From the NCBI RefSeq assembly GCF_009792895.1, contig NZ_WSSC01000003.1:62001-126000 (forward strand): a DNA stretch of 64,000 nucleotides, read 5' to 3'. Source of the stretch: Pigmentibacter ruber. Its GTDB lineage: Bacteria > Bdellovibrionota_B > Oligoflexia > Silvanigrellales > Silvanigrellaceae. The notes below the pieces were generated by a model that worked only from the letters and a program-made list of their open reading frames with translations, made no database searches and was not told the DNA's origin. The stretch's first letter is position 1; each line of letters begins with the position of its first letter. Position numbers and translations under genes: made by a program. Positions 55,025 to 63,791 of the stretch are shown piece by piece.

Positions 55025-55888
55025 CTAAATTGCCTTCTTGCGTTTTTCACGCCAAAAAAAGATTCCTAGAATGATAAATAAGAAAAAAACTGTTATTAAT
55101 GCAGCAATACGCATCATACCCATAGCAAATGCATCATATTTACCTGTTGTTGGGTTATAATGAAAACAAGTTAACAATATTTGATCTGTTGGAGATCCTA
55201 TTTTATCGAGTGATGCATCCATTAGTGAAAACTTAATATCTCTCGGCTTATATGAAATACCATACAAATAACTTGATATTTTTGCTCCTGGTGTAATAAA
55301 AAATATTGCCGCTGCATGTGCGAATTCTTTACTAACTGGATCATAATTATAATAAAAACCAATTTGTTGAGTTAATGCTTTAATATTATCTTCATTTCCA
55401 ACATAAAAATTCCAATTACCATTTTCTTGATCAGCTAAATTTAAGTACTCTTGTTGTTTTTTAAGTGCATCTGTAGTTTTATCTGTAGGATCAAAACTTA
55501 TAGTAGCAACTTTAAAATCTTTCCCAATTCTCCAACCTAATTCTTTCAAACTTTTTGCAAAATTAATTAGTTGAATAGAGCATAATGTTGAGCATCTATA
55601 ATAATTTAAAGTTAAAATTATTGGTTTTCCATCTGCTAACATTTCTGAGATAGTTGTTACTTTATTATTTTGATCGGTAAAAGAAAGATTTAAATCAACA
55701 GCTTTGCCTAGATTTTCTTTAATAGCAACACCTTGCATTACTTTAGGAACTTCATTCACAGGCATAGAATTAGGTTTTAATTCTCTTTTTTGACTAGGCA
55801 TACGCATTCTTTCATCAAAAGCTAGGCTGTTCCTTGTAATAAAGGTACAAATTATAGCTAATAATAAAAATGTAATACGTAGTTTCAA
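55025..55888 (-). CDS. SCO1/SenC copper chaperone
   Basis: The 287-residue protein has a signal/anchor N-terminus, a thioredoxin fold with the copper ligands CSTLC (LNYYRCSTLCSIQL) and the later His in EFAHAAAIFFIT, and an extra C-terminal membrane helix (about 258-280). It delivers copper to the CuA site of the oxidase whose genes follow directly. Confidence 0.9.
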   Translation of the reverse strand: MKLRITFLLLAIICTFITRNSLAFDERMRMPSQKRELKPNSMPVNEVPKVMQGVAIKENLGKAVDLNLSFTDQNNKVTTISEMLADGKPIILTLNYYRCSTLCSIQLINFAKSLKELGWRIGKDFKVATISFDPTDKTTDALKKQQEYLNLADQENGNWNFYVGNEDNIKALTQQIGFYYNYDPVSKEFAHAAAIFFITPGAKISSYLYGISYKPRDIKFSLMDASLDKIGSPTDQILLTCFHYNPTTGKYDAFAMGMMRIAALITVFFLFIILGIFFWREKRKKAI

Positions 55889-55908
55889 AATTTACCCCAA
55901 TATAAAGT

Positions 55909-56250
55909 TTAGTGTTGCTCTTTGATAACTAATTCCATAGCTTTTTCAATAGGTATTTGATAATTACCATTTTCTAATTTTTCATATGATGAAAGTATTT
56001 TTTCTTGTGATTTATCATAATTTACTTTAGTTTCGTTACCCATACCATTATTCACTCTATCGAATTCTGATTCGGTTGTTTTCCATAAAAAAGTATACGA
56101 AAATATTGCAACTATAATTAAAGAAGCAAAGGAAATAAGAACGATAACTGCAGTTGTAAGAACTGGTGGTTTATCTGGTTCATCTTCAATTACATTTTTA
56201 CCTGAATGTTCACTAGAAAATAAATGGTTTTGCTTTAAATTTTTTAACAT
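55909..56250 (-). CDS. small single-helix membrane protein of the ACIII/caa3 operon
   Basis: The 113-residue protein has an N-terminal charged tail (1-30), one membrane helix (about 33-54), and a periplasmic C-terminal segment ending in YQIPIEKAMELVIKEQH. The IPIxxAMEL ending resembles small proteins seen in other ACIII operons, but no function is assigned. It is 12 bases after actF and 20 before sco. It is plausibly an assembly or linker protein between ACIII and the oxidase (inference). Confidence 0.65.
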   Translation of the reverse strand: MLKNLKQNHLFSSEHSGKNVIEDEPDKPPVLTTAVIVLISFASLIIVAIFSYTFLWKTTESEFDRVNNGMGNETKVNYDKSQEKILSSYEKLENGNYQIPIEKAMELVIKEQH

Positions 56251-56262
56251 AATTTTGCCATC

Positions 56263-57477
56263 CTATACATTTTCATATGTTAAAGACTCTGGTAATCTAG
56301 GATCTTTAACAGCAACTAAAGCTTTTCTTTTAGTAATAGCTGCGAAAAATGCTATAAATAATCCACCAATACCCAAAAAGCAAAAAATGTCTATCAATCC
56401 AAATTGCGGACCTTCTTCATATTTAGCGGGCATAACTAACCAATAAAGATCTAAGAAATGCATGATTAACATCCAAATAGAAACACCTACTAACATTTTT
56501 CTTGAGCGTTTTGCTTTACGTGCCATTAAAAAGAAGAAAGGAACAAAAAAATGTCCTATACAGAGAGCCATTAAAATATAAAACCAACCATGGCTTTGTC
56601 TGATGCTATACCAAATTGTTTCTTCAGGAATATTTCCATACCAAATAAGAAGGTACTGAACAAAAGCAGCATATGCCCAAAAACAAGTATGCCCAAAAAT
56701 AAGTTTTCCTAAATCATGATAATGTTCAATAGTAATAACATCTTTTAAATTTTTTACATTTTGTAGCATTCTTGTAGCAATAATTAAAGTAGCAAAAAAT
56801 ACCATATAACAGCTAGCAAAAAAGTAGAGTCCAAAAATAGTTGAATACCAATGAGGATCTAAGGACATAATCCAATCAAATGCAGCAAAAGTGACACAAA
56901 AACCTAAAACAATTAAAAAAGGATAACTTGCATTTTGTAATTTATAAGTAATTGCATGATTTCCAGTTTCGTCTTGTTTTGCTGAATGTTTTGCAAAAAA
57001 ATGCGCTGCCCACGTGAACATAATCATGTAAAAAACTGCTCTGATATAAAAAAATGGTACGTTAAGATACCAAGCTTTTGATTGAATTACTTTATCTTGT
57101 AGAGCTTCATGACCATGCCAGTGATGATATAAAGTATTTGTGCCTAAAACCATGACTATTAAGAATGCAAAGAATAAAGGCATTGTTGCTGATATATTTT
57201 CCGCTATACGACGAACAACCACACTCCAACCAGCTTTAGTTGCAAATTGAATAAGAACAAAAAATACTGCGCCAATTGCAATACTTAAAAAAAACAACCA
57301 CGAAACATGAAAAGAAAAGAAAAAATATTCTATATCTCCTCTACCCAACATGCATGCTATCAATAATGAAATTAAACCTATGGCAGTCCCAGAGAGAGGT
57401 AATTTTGCAAAGATATGATTCTGAGGTAGAGAAGCACTCTCTTTTGAAACTGTTATATTGTGATGATGGCTACTCAT
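56263..57477 (-). CDS. actF: alternative complex III subunit ActF (quinol-binding membrane subunit)
   Basis: The 404-residue protein has ten membrane helices and ActF signatures AFDWIMSLDPHWYSTIFGLYFFA and FVQYLLIWYGNIPEETIWY. It is NrfD-like and thought to take part in menaquinol oxidation and coupling. The start is the ATG at 57477, six bases after GGAG and overlapping the actE stop (ATGA); a TTG four codons upstream is less likely. Confidence 0.9.
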   Translation of the reverse strand: MSSHHHNITVSKESASLPQNHIFAKLPLSGTAIGLISLLIACMLGRGDIEYFFFSFHVSWLFFLSIAIGAVFFVLIQFATKAGWSVVVRRIAENISATMPLFFAFLIVMVLGTNTLYHHWHGHEALQDKVIQSKAWYLNVPFFYIRAVFYMIMFTWAAHFFAKHSAKQDETGNHAITYKLQNASYPFLIVLGFCVTFAAFDWIMSLDPHWYSTIFGLYFFASCYMVFFATLIIATRMLQNVKNLKDVITIEHYHDLGKLIFGHTCFWAYAAFVQYLLIWYGNIPEETIWYSIRQSHGWFYILMALCIGHFFVPFFFLMARKAKRSRKMLVGVSIWMLIMHFLDLYWLVMPAKYEEGPQFGLIDIFCFLGIGGLFIAFFAAITKRKALVAVKDPRLPESLTYENV

Positions 57478-58139
57478 TTTTTGCTCCAACCATTTTTAGC
57501 TTGAATATCTTCTGGAATATCTTCAATTTTCGCAGTTTTTGAGCGCTGTAATGCTCTTACATATGCAACTACTGCCCAGCGATCTTCCACATTCATTTGT
57601 GCAGCAAATCCTGGCATATTCCAATTATTAACCCCATTCCGAACAGCATCATAAATTTTACCTACAGGTAAATTGATTTTATCTTGATCATGAATATTTG
57701 TAGGCCGGATTGACCCTCCAGCTCTTTGAGTTACTAATCCGTCAGAATTACCAGCAGCTCCATGACAAGGTGCACAATAAATATTGAAATTGGTTTGCCC
57801 TTTTTTCATAATCTGCATATCAAGCTTGATAGGAATATTTTTAACCCACATAGGATTTTGTTCTGTAGAAGACTGCTCTTGTCCAACATAAAGTGGCTTA
57901 TTTGTTTTCTCTTCACCTTGAGCGACAGTACCCGCCAAAGGTGGGCGCATTGCCATTTTATCTTTGTAAAACTCGTTTTTTGATTGTGGACCGTAAGAAG
58001 TTTGTTCCACCATATTTTGAATAGGAAGAATTGGTTCTTTCTCTGATTTTTGTCCTCTACAACCAGACACAATTAGTGAAACTAAAATAGAACTTGTTAT
58101 TGGTAACAATATATTTTTAAAGATATTAAAATTAATCAT
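57474..58139 (-). CDS. actE: alternative complex III subunit ActE (monoheme cytochrome c lipoprotein)
   Basis: The 221-residue protein has a lipoprotein signal (LIVSGC lipobox) and one cytochrome c domain with CAPCHG, later MPGFAAQM as axial Met. This is the usual ActE. It carries electrons out of the complex on the periplasmic side. The TTG at 58157 would overlap actD; the ATG at 58139 suits better. Confidence 0.9.
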   Translation of the reverse strand: MINFNIFKNILLPITSSILVSLIVSGCRGQKSEKEPILPIQNMVEQTSYGPQSKNEFYKDKMAMRPPLAGTVAQGEEKTNKPLYVGQEQSSTEQNPMWVKNIPIKLDMQIMKKGQTNFNIYCAPCHGAAGNSDGLVTQRAGGSIRPTNIHDQDKINLPVGKIYDAVRNGVNNWNMPGFAAQMNVEDRWAVVAYVRALQRSKTAKIEDIPEDIQAKNGWSKK

Positions 58140-58143
58140 AATG

Positions 58144-58689
58144 TTACTGCTCCACAAATTCTACATTTGATGCACCCAATTCCTTTAAAAAAACCATAGT
58201 TTTTTCTGGATCAAATTTTGGATCGGAAGCTTCAATTGCAATAAAAAATTTATCATCTGTTACTCTTTTAAAACTTTCTGAACGAAATAATGAATGATAC
58301 CATTGTGGTAATTTATTAAGAGCTAACATTCCAATTAAACACGCTATTGCAGCTGATAGAACGGCACACTCAAAACCTGGTAGAAAGTAACCAGCAAAAC
58401 CAAGAAAAGGCTTACCAGCTATCACATATTTATAATCAACTCCATTCATCCATACCCATGTTAAAAATCCGCCTATTCCACAAATTGCTGAAGTTGCTCC
58501 AACAATCCAAGATAGTTTACTTTGTGGGATACCCATGGCTTTATCTAAACCGTGAACTGGGAATGGTGAATAAGCATCCCACTTTAAAAAGCCTCTATCT
58601 CTCACTTTTTCACAAGCTTGATAGACTTCAGCTGCAGTTTCAAATTGAGCTAATATTCCATAAATTTGTTTTTTACTTAATGTAGACAT
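58144..58689 (-). CDS. actD: alternative complex III subunit ActD (DUF3341)
   Basis: The 181-residue protein has two membrane helices (about 65-85 and 100-122) and the DUF3341 pattern: YGILAQFETAAEVYQACEKVRDRGF, WDAYSPFPVHGLDKAMGI. ActD is a peripheral/membrane subunit of ACIII with no cofactor. It follows actB by 35 bases; an actC gene would normally lie between them but is not here. Confidence 0.93.
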   Translation of the reverse strand: MSTLSKKQIYGILAQFETAAEVYQACEKVRDRGFLKWDAYSPFPVHGLDKAMGIPQSKLSWIVGATSAICGIGGFLTWVWMNGVDYKYVIAGKPFLGFAGYFLPGFECAVLSAAIACLIGMLALNKLPQWYHSLFRSESFKRVTDDKFFIAIEASDPKFDPEKTMVFLKELGASNVEFVEQ

Positions 58690-58724
58690 AATTCCTCCAC
58701 CAACACAACGCAGTTCATAACCAT

Positions 58725-61700
58725 TTAACCTAATTCCGTATTTGCGTTGCGAAGTTTTGCTAAATAAGTCGTTCTTGGTTTTGTGTTAAGTTCACCAAGA
58801 ATTGCATAGTTTCTACTTTGTGCTTTTAATTTTGAAACCATGGTCAGAGGATCAGCCACATCACCAAATGTAATTGCGTTTGTTGGACATACATTTTGGC
58901 ACGCCGTAACAACCGCTCCATCTGGAATTAATCCATCAGATGATTTTTTAAACTTAGAGCGCGCTTTATTAATTTTCTGAACACAATAAGAGCATTTCTC
59001 CATAACGCCACGGAAACGAACTGTTACGTTAGGGTTTTTTTGCATAGCGTAAAGAGGATTTCTTTCATCATCTGCTTTACTATAATTGAAAAAGTTATAA
59101 CGACGAACTTTATAAGGACAGTTATTTGCACAATAGCGCGTACCAACACATCTATTATAAGCCATATCATTAAGACCATCAGGGCTGTGAACAGTTGCAG
59201 CTACAGGGCAAACAGCTTCACAAGGAGCATTTTCACAGTGCTGACAATTAACAGGTTGAAATACTGTTCTTATTTCAGGATCATCAACACTGCCAGTAAA
59301 GTAACGATCAACTCTGATCCAGTTCATTTCACGATTTTTAAATACTTCTTCTTTTCCTACAACTGAAATATTATTCTCTGCCTGGCAGGCAACAGTACAT
59401 GCGTTGCAACCAATACAAGTATTTAAATCAATTGCCATTCCCCATTGCTGTCTTGCCCATTTTTTCTGTGCAGGATCTTCAGGAAATTTAAATAAATTAC
59501 TTTTATGTTTTTCAACTGGCAAAAGCTCATGTTCAGCTACAAAATCTGGTTTTGCTTTGAAATGATCTAAAGTTGCTTCTCTTACAACAGGAGGTCTGTC
59601 TTCTTTTACACCGGGAGTTCCGCTCATAGATGAATGTTCTTGAGTCGAAACTAAAGAATATTTCTTACCTGTTTTTTGAATTTTAACATCGCCTCCAAAC
59701 CAAGATTCAGAAGTCCTAATTAAGTTTGCATTAAAACCACATCCAGTAGCAACTTTTCCAAATTTTCTACCATAACCCAAATGTAAAACACAGGAGAAAT
59801 CTGCAACTCCAGGTAATTCCCAAACTGCAACTTCTACTGATTTATTTTGATATGTTACTTTCACTACATCAACATCAGAAGTACCTGGTTTTGGTTTGCC
59901 CTTTAAACCTAATGCTGCGGCTGTTTTTGGGCTCATATACAAAGCATTATCCCAGACCAATTTGGAAATAGGATCTGGTAATTCTTGCATCCAAGCATTA
60001 TTTGAATAAGTACCATCATATAATGTTTTATCTAAAGCAAAATCAATTTCTAAAGCATCTTTATTTGGCTCAGAAAGTTTAACTGATTTAGCGTAAGAGG
60101 AAGAAAAAGCTGTATAAGAGTAACTTGGAGTGAGTTTTGTTTCTTTGTTAAAATCAAGCAAAACTCCTTTACTTAAAGATTCTCTCCAAATATTTTCAAA
60201 ATTAATTGAGTTACTTAATTTTGACTGCCAATAGTTTTTAATATATTTATAACTTGAATCAAGTTCTGTTAACTTATTTAAAAAATATACTAAAGAATAC
60301 TCATCAACAGCATCATCAAAGAGTGGTGCAATTAATGGTTGAGTAATAGCAAATACTCCATTAGAAGAACGCGTATCTCCCCAAGTTTCTAGAAAATGAG
60401 TTTTTGGTAAATAATAATTACAAACTTCAGCTGTTTCATCATAAGTTAAGCCTAAATAAAAACTATTTTTGACTTTCTTAAAAAGATTAGCAAAATTATA
60501 ATCAATAGGTGCTGTATATACTGGGTTTCCACCCACTATTATTAAATTTTTGATAGTGTCTTTTTGCAATGATTGTATTAAAGTTTGGTAATTATCTAAT
60601 CCTTTAGGTTTAGTAGAATCAGAAATAAGAGAAACAGTTTTTCCAACATTATTTAAAGAAACGTTGATAGCGTGCGTTAATATATGCACCCATACTGGCT
60701 GTCTTTCACCAGCAATAATCAAACTAGATCCACGGTCATTATATAAATCTTTTGCACAAACTCTAATCCACTTTTGTAATGAATCAGAAAAAACTCTTTT
60801 ATTTCGAATTGCATCTGAAACTTCAATAGGAAACGCAATTCCTAAACGATTCAATTCAGCAGCAATTCCTAAAAGAAAATCACCCATTTTTCCACTTCTT
60901 AACGAATAATGGTGATCTGCTATTGAACCTGTTGTACTAATATTTGACTCAATTGCATACAAACGATTCATAACAGAACCTTTGTCTACAACTCTTCTTT
61001 TTTCGGCAAATTCCCTTGCATTTTTTACTGAATCGCCTTCAACTCCCATAAAATCAGAATCAACAGCAAGGATAGTATTTGCATTTAACAGATCATAAAC
61101 TTGGTCAACTGCATATGTATTTGTAATTTGCGATAATGCACTTTTACGATTTGATGAATATTTTAAGTCATTTTCTACCAAAATAGCTTTTGGATATTTT
61201 TGTTTAAATTCTTCCAATAAATTGCCAAAAGACAATGATGAGTTAGTAGAATAAATTAATGCTGTATCACTGCCATCTGTTTTAAGAGAATTTTCTAAAC
61301 AACTTTTTAATGCAGAATAGATATCTTTTTTAGCAATTTTTTTATTTTGGAATAAACAGTTTTGCCCTCTATCAGGGTCATACATATTTAATATTTCAGC
61401 TTGGGCAAATCCATTAGACGAGCCAATTTTGCTTGATGAAATAGGATTGCTCATTGGATGGTTAGAATTACCATCAATTTTTGTTGGCCTTCCATCTGTG
61501 CTAGTAACAAGCATCCCCAAAACACCGCCTGCAATTTGCACAGATGTTGCAAAATGTTTTGGAACCCCAGGCAATGAATCTTCAGCTCTATGATTTTCTG
61601 GATAAATATGGCCTTTAGGTCTACGGATACAGCCAGAAGTAACAACTCCTGCGAGTGCCATTGAGGCACCAATCATCCCTAAAAATTTTCTTCTGTGCAC

Positions 61701-61844
61701 TCCTGGTCGCATTTCTAATTCACTTGCTCCATGAGGAAACTCACGTTGCAATTTACTTAAAAACTCAGGCGAGTTTTCTAAATCATCTACGCTGCGCCAA
61801 TGTGTTTGTTTCTTTTGTTCATCATTGGAATTGAACTGTGTCAT
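58725..61844 (-). CDS. actB: alternative complex III subunit ActB (molybdopterin-like/iron-sulfur protein)
   Basis: The 1039-residue protein has a Tat-type signal (HRRKFLGMIGAS, RR at 51-52) and a large molybdopterin-oxidoreductase-like domain without evident cofactor ligands. The C-terminal ferredoxin-like domain has four Cys clusters: CIGCNACTVAC, CQHCENAPCEAVC, CVGTRYCANNC and CSYC followed by CQNVCP. This is the ACIII arrangement, with one [3Fe-4S] and three [4Fe-4S] clusters expected. The frame can be extended 29 codons to 61931, but GGAAAG precedes the ATG at 61844. Confidence 0.93.
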   Translation of the reverse strand: MTQFNSNDEQKKQTHWRSVDDLENSPEFLSKLQREFPHGASELEMRPGVHRRKFLGMIGASMALAGVVTSGCIRRPKGHIYPENHRAEDSLPGVPKHFATSVQIAGGVLGMLVTSTDGRPTKIDGNSNHPMSNPISSSKIGSSNGFAQAEILNMYDPDRGQNCLFQNKKIAKKDIYSALKSCLENSLKTDGSDTALIYSTNSSLSFGNLLEEFKQKYPKAILVENDLKYSSNRKSALSQITNTYAVDQVYDLLNANTILAVDSDFMGVEGDSVKNAREFAEKRRVVDKGSVMNRLYAIESNISTTGSIADHHYSLRSGKMGDFLLGIAAELNRLGIAFPIEVSDAIRNKRVFSDSLQKWIRVCAKDLYNDRGSSLIIAGERQPVWVHILTHAINVSLNNVGKTVSLISDSTKPKGLDNYQTLIQSLQKDTIKNLIIVGGNPVYTAPIDYNFANLFKKVKNSFYLGLTYDETAEVCNYYLPKTHFLETWGDTRSSNGVFAITQPLIAPLFDDAVDEYSLVYFLNKLTELDSSYKYIKNYWQSKLSNSINFENIWRESLSKGVLLDFNKETKLTPSYSYTAFSSSYAKSVKLSEPNKDALEIDFALDKTLYDGTYSNNAWMQELPDPISKLVWDNALYMSPKTAAALGLKGKPKPGTSDVDVVKVTYQNKSVEVAVWELPGVADFSCVLHLGYGRKFGKVATGCGFNANLIRTSESWFGGDVKIQKTGKKYSLVSTQEHSSMSGTPGVKEDRPPVVREATLDHFKAKPDFVAEHELLPVEKHKSNLFKFPEDPAQKKWARQQWGMAIDLNTCIGCNACTVACQAENNISVVGKEEVFKNREMNWIRVDRYFTGSVDDPEIRTVFQPVNCQHCENAPCEAVCPVAATVHSPDGLNDMAYNRCVGTRYCANNCPYKVRRYNFFNYSKADDERNPLYAMQKNPNVTVRFRGVMEKCSYCVQKINKARSKFKKSSDGLIPDGAVVTACQNVCPTNAITFGDVADPLTMVSKLKAQSRNYAILGELNTKPRTTYLAKLRNANTELG

Positions 61845-61909
61845 GGTGCAAACTTTCCAATCAAAATTTGTTACTTTACAACTAAGGTAACCCTTAATTG
61901 CTTTCATTT

Positions 61910-62560
61910 TTAATAGTGGCAAGCACCACATGCTTGCGGTGGTTGAATTAACTTATCTTTATAATCAGGATCATTGCTTGGAATATAGCCAAAAGCATGA
62001 GGATCATAAAGCATGTTTGTCAATTGATTTTGTGGCCGAATATTTGGAACAGGGTCTCTATGACATTCCAAGCACCAGCCCATACTTAATGGACTTGCTA
62101 AACTGATCACTTCCATTTTATCGACACGACTGTGGCAAGTAACACAACCAACTCCTGCAGTTAAATGTGCGCTATGATCAAAATGTGAGTATCTAGGCAG
62201 TGAATAGACATGCACCCAAGGAATAGGAGTTTTATTTTTATAACTTTCATGTAAAACCTTTAATCTAGGACTATCTTTTTTAACTTTATTATGACATCCC
62301 ATACAGGTTTCTGTTGGAGGCAATGGAGCGAATGAAGTTTTTTCAACTCCACTATGACAGTATCGACAGTCTATCCCCATTTGTCCAGCATGTAGCTGAT
62401 GACTGAAAGCTATCGGTTGTTCGGGTTCATAACCTACCGCCAAGAATTTTGGCGAAAAATAGTACCAAATTCCAACAATTATTGACACTAATAGCACTGG
62501 AATGCCAACGCCTAGGAATAAAGGAATTCGGTTCGTCCATTTTGGAAATATCGGTTCCAC
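61910..62560 (-). CDS. actA: alternative complex III subunit ActA (pentaheme cytochrome c)
   Basis: The 216-residue protein has a membrane anchor (about 10-32) and five CxxCH heme motifs: CRYCH, CMGCH, CVTCH, CLECH and CGACH. This matches ActA, which passes electrons between the iron-sulfur subunit and cytochrome c. I chose the GTG at 62560, since AGGTGG precedes it; a TTG at 62581 is the longer alternative. It is the first gene of the ~11 kb respiratory operon. Confidence 0.93.
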   Translation of the reverse strand: MEPIFPKWTNRIPLFLGVGIPVLLVSIIVGIWYYFSPKFLAVGYEPEQPIAFSHQLHAGQMGIDCRYCHSGVEKTSFAPLPPTETCMGCHNKVKKDSPRLKVLHESYKNKTPIPWVHVYSLPRYSHFDHSAHLTAGVGCVTCHSRVDKMEVISLASPLSMGWCLECHRDPVPNIRPQNQLTNMLYDPHAFGYIPSNDPDYKDKLIQPPQACGACHY

Positions 62561-62783
62561 GGCACCACCTAAATTAAGCAAAAGCTGAAAAATAAATAAA
62601 AAAAACTATACACGCTTCTTTAACGTAACAACAAACAAACCTGATGCTTCCAACCATGAAATCAAACTCAGTGCAATGTTATGTTGCGGGAGTGTTCTAA
62701 CGGATCATGACTTGACGAGCAAGACCCTTAATCCTAGATCATCAAAAACATTTTTCAAACTCATAATCTCTCAGCAAATTAAA

Positions 62784-62812
62784 ATTTTCTCGATCACTTG
62801 ATCGCTTGTCAA
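62784..62812 (-). promoter_or_regulatory. predicted promoter of the ACIII operon with operator-like repeat in the spacer
   Basis: On the minus strand a perfect TTGACA (62807-62812) is followed after 17 bases by GAAAAT (62784-62789), four of six matches to TATAAT. The spacer contains the inverted repeat CGATCA/TGATCG (62791-62804), which a repressor could bind. The leader to actA would be ~220 bases. Confidence 0.55.
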
Positions 62813-62842
62813 GCTCATATTCAAAAGAGTGGCGAAACACAA

Positions 62843-62861
62843 ATGAGAATTATTCTCATTA
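62843..62861. promoter_or_regulatory. Fur-like palindrome AATGAGAATTATTCTCATT
   Basis: The 19-bp dyad has perfect 9-bp arms around one base. Its core TGAGAAT-N-ATTCTCA differs at one base per arm from the Fur consensus TGATAAT-N-ATTATCA. It lies about 30 bases upstream of the predicted ACIII -35 box and 14 bases past the ctaB stop. It lacks a U-tract for minus-strand termination. Confidence 0.5.
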
Positions 62862-62875
62862 AAAAAAGTTTTTAA

Positions 62876-63766
62876 CTAAAAATATTTTATAATAAATATT
62901 TCAAAAAAACGATCAGCAACCAAACCAATGACTAAAAGAGGTAAGTAAACAAGAGATGCTAGAAAAAATTTTCTTGGCCAATTTGGCAACATTTCTTTTT
63001 TTAACCCAAGAATACTAAGTCTTACAAACCAAAAACCAAGAATAATTGCAGTAGCTAAATAAAATTTTCCGCCAACTTCTAATAAATATAAAGATATCGT
63101 AAAAAAAACTAAAACCAGAGACCAAGCAAAGGCTTGTATCTTGGCAATTCTTTCACCTCTAATTAAAGAAACAACTTTTATACCAGCTTTTGCATAGTCT
63201 TCTTGGTGATAAATAGCAATAGCAATAAAATGTGGCATTTGCCATGCAAATAGAACTCCAAACAAAGCTAATCCAGCAGCATCAATTTTGTTTGCAACTG
63301 CGGTCCACCCAAGAAGAGGTGGGATAGCACCTGGAATAGCTCCAATAACAAGAGCCAAGGGGGTTTTATATTTTAAAGGTGTATAAACCAAACTATAGGC
63401 AAGAATTGCTAATAAAGATAATAAACCAGTTAATAAATTAACATAATAAATTAACAAAAAAATGCTAATACAACAAAGAATTATTGCAAATATACATGCC
63501 TGGGAGACAGATATCTTTCCCATTGGTAGCGGTCTAAACTTTGTACGACGCATTAGCTTATCGGTATTTCTTTCATAAATCATATTAAATGCATTTGCTG
63601 AAGCTACTGATAATGCAGTTCCAAGTAATGCAAAAATAAAACTTTTTATTACAATATTCCCAGGAGCGAGGACAATACCTCCAGCAGTCATTAGTATACA
63701 AAAGAAAGCAATACGAGGTTTTGCTAATTCAATATAATGGCGATAAATCATGTTTTTATTTAGCAT
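62876..63766 (-). CDS. ctaB: protoheme IX farnesyltransferase (heme O synthase)
   Basis: The 296-residue UbiA-family protein has about eight membrane helices. The signature NAFNMIYERNTDKLMRRTKFRPLP carries the Asp-rich motif, and GAIPGAIPPLLGW and WQMPHFIAIAIYHQEDY are typical of CtaB/CyoE. It makes heme O, the precursor of heme A for the oxidase. A CtaA gene (heme A synthase) is not in the window. It is ~300 bases upstream of the ACIII operon on the same strand. Confidence 0.95.
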   Translation of the reverse strand: MLNKNMIYRHYIELAKPRIAFFCILMTAGGIVLAPGNIVIKSFIFALLGTALSVASANAFNMIYERNTDKLMRRTKFRPLPMGKISVSQACIFAIILCCISIFLLIYYVNLLTGLLSLLAILAYSLVYTPLKYKTPLALVIGAIPGAIPPLLGWTAVANKIDAAGLALFGVLFAWQMPHFIAIAIYHQEDYAKAGIKVVSLIRGERIAKIQAFAWSLVLVFFTISLYLLEVGGKFYLATAIILGFWFVRLSILGLKKEMLPNWPRKFFLASLVYLPLLVIGLVADRFFEIFIIKYF

Positions 63767-63791
63767 CTTTTTTCATATTTCCAATAAACAA

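Noticed and set aside
62843-62861. Palindrome read as a ctaB terminator
   Set aside because: On the minus strand the dyad is followed by TTTG and GC-containing DNA, not a U-tract; a Fur-like operator fits better.
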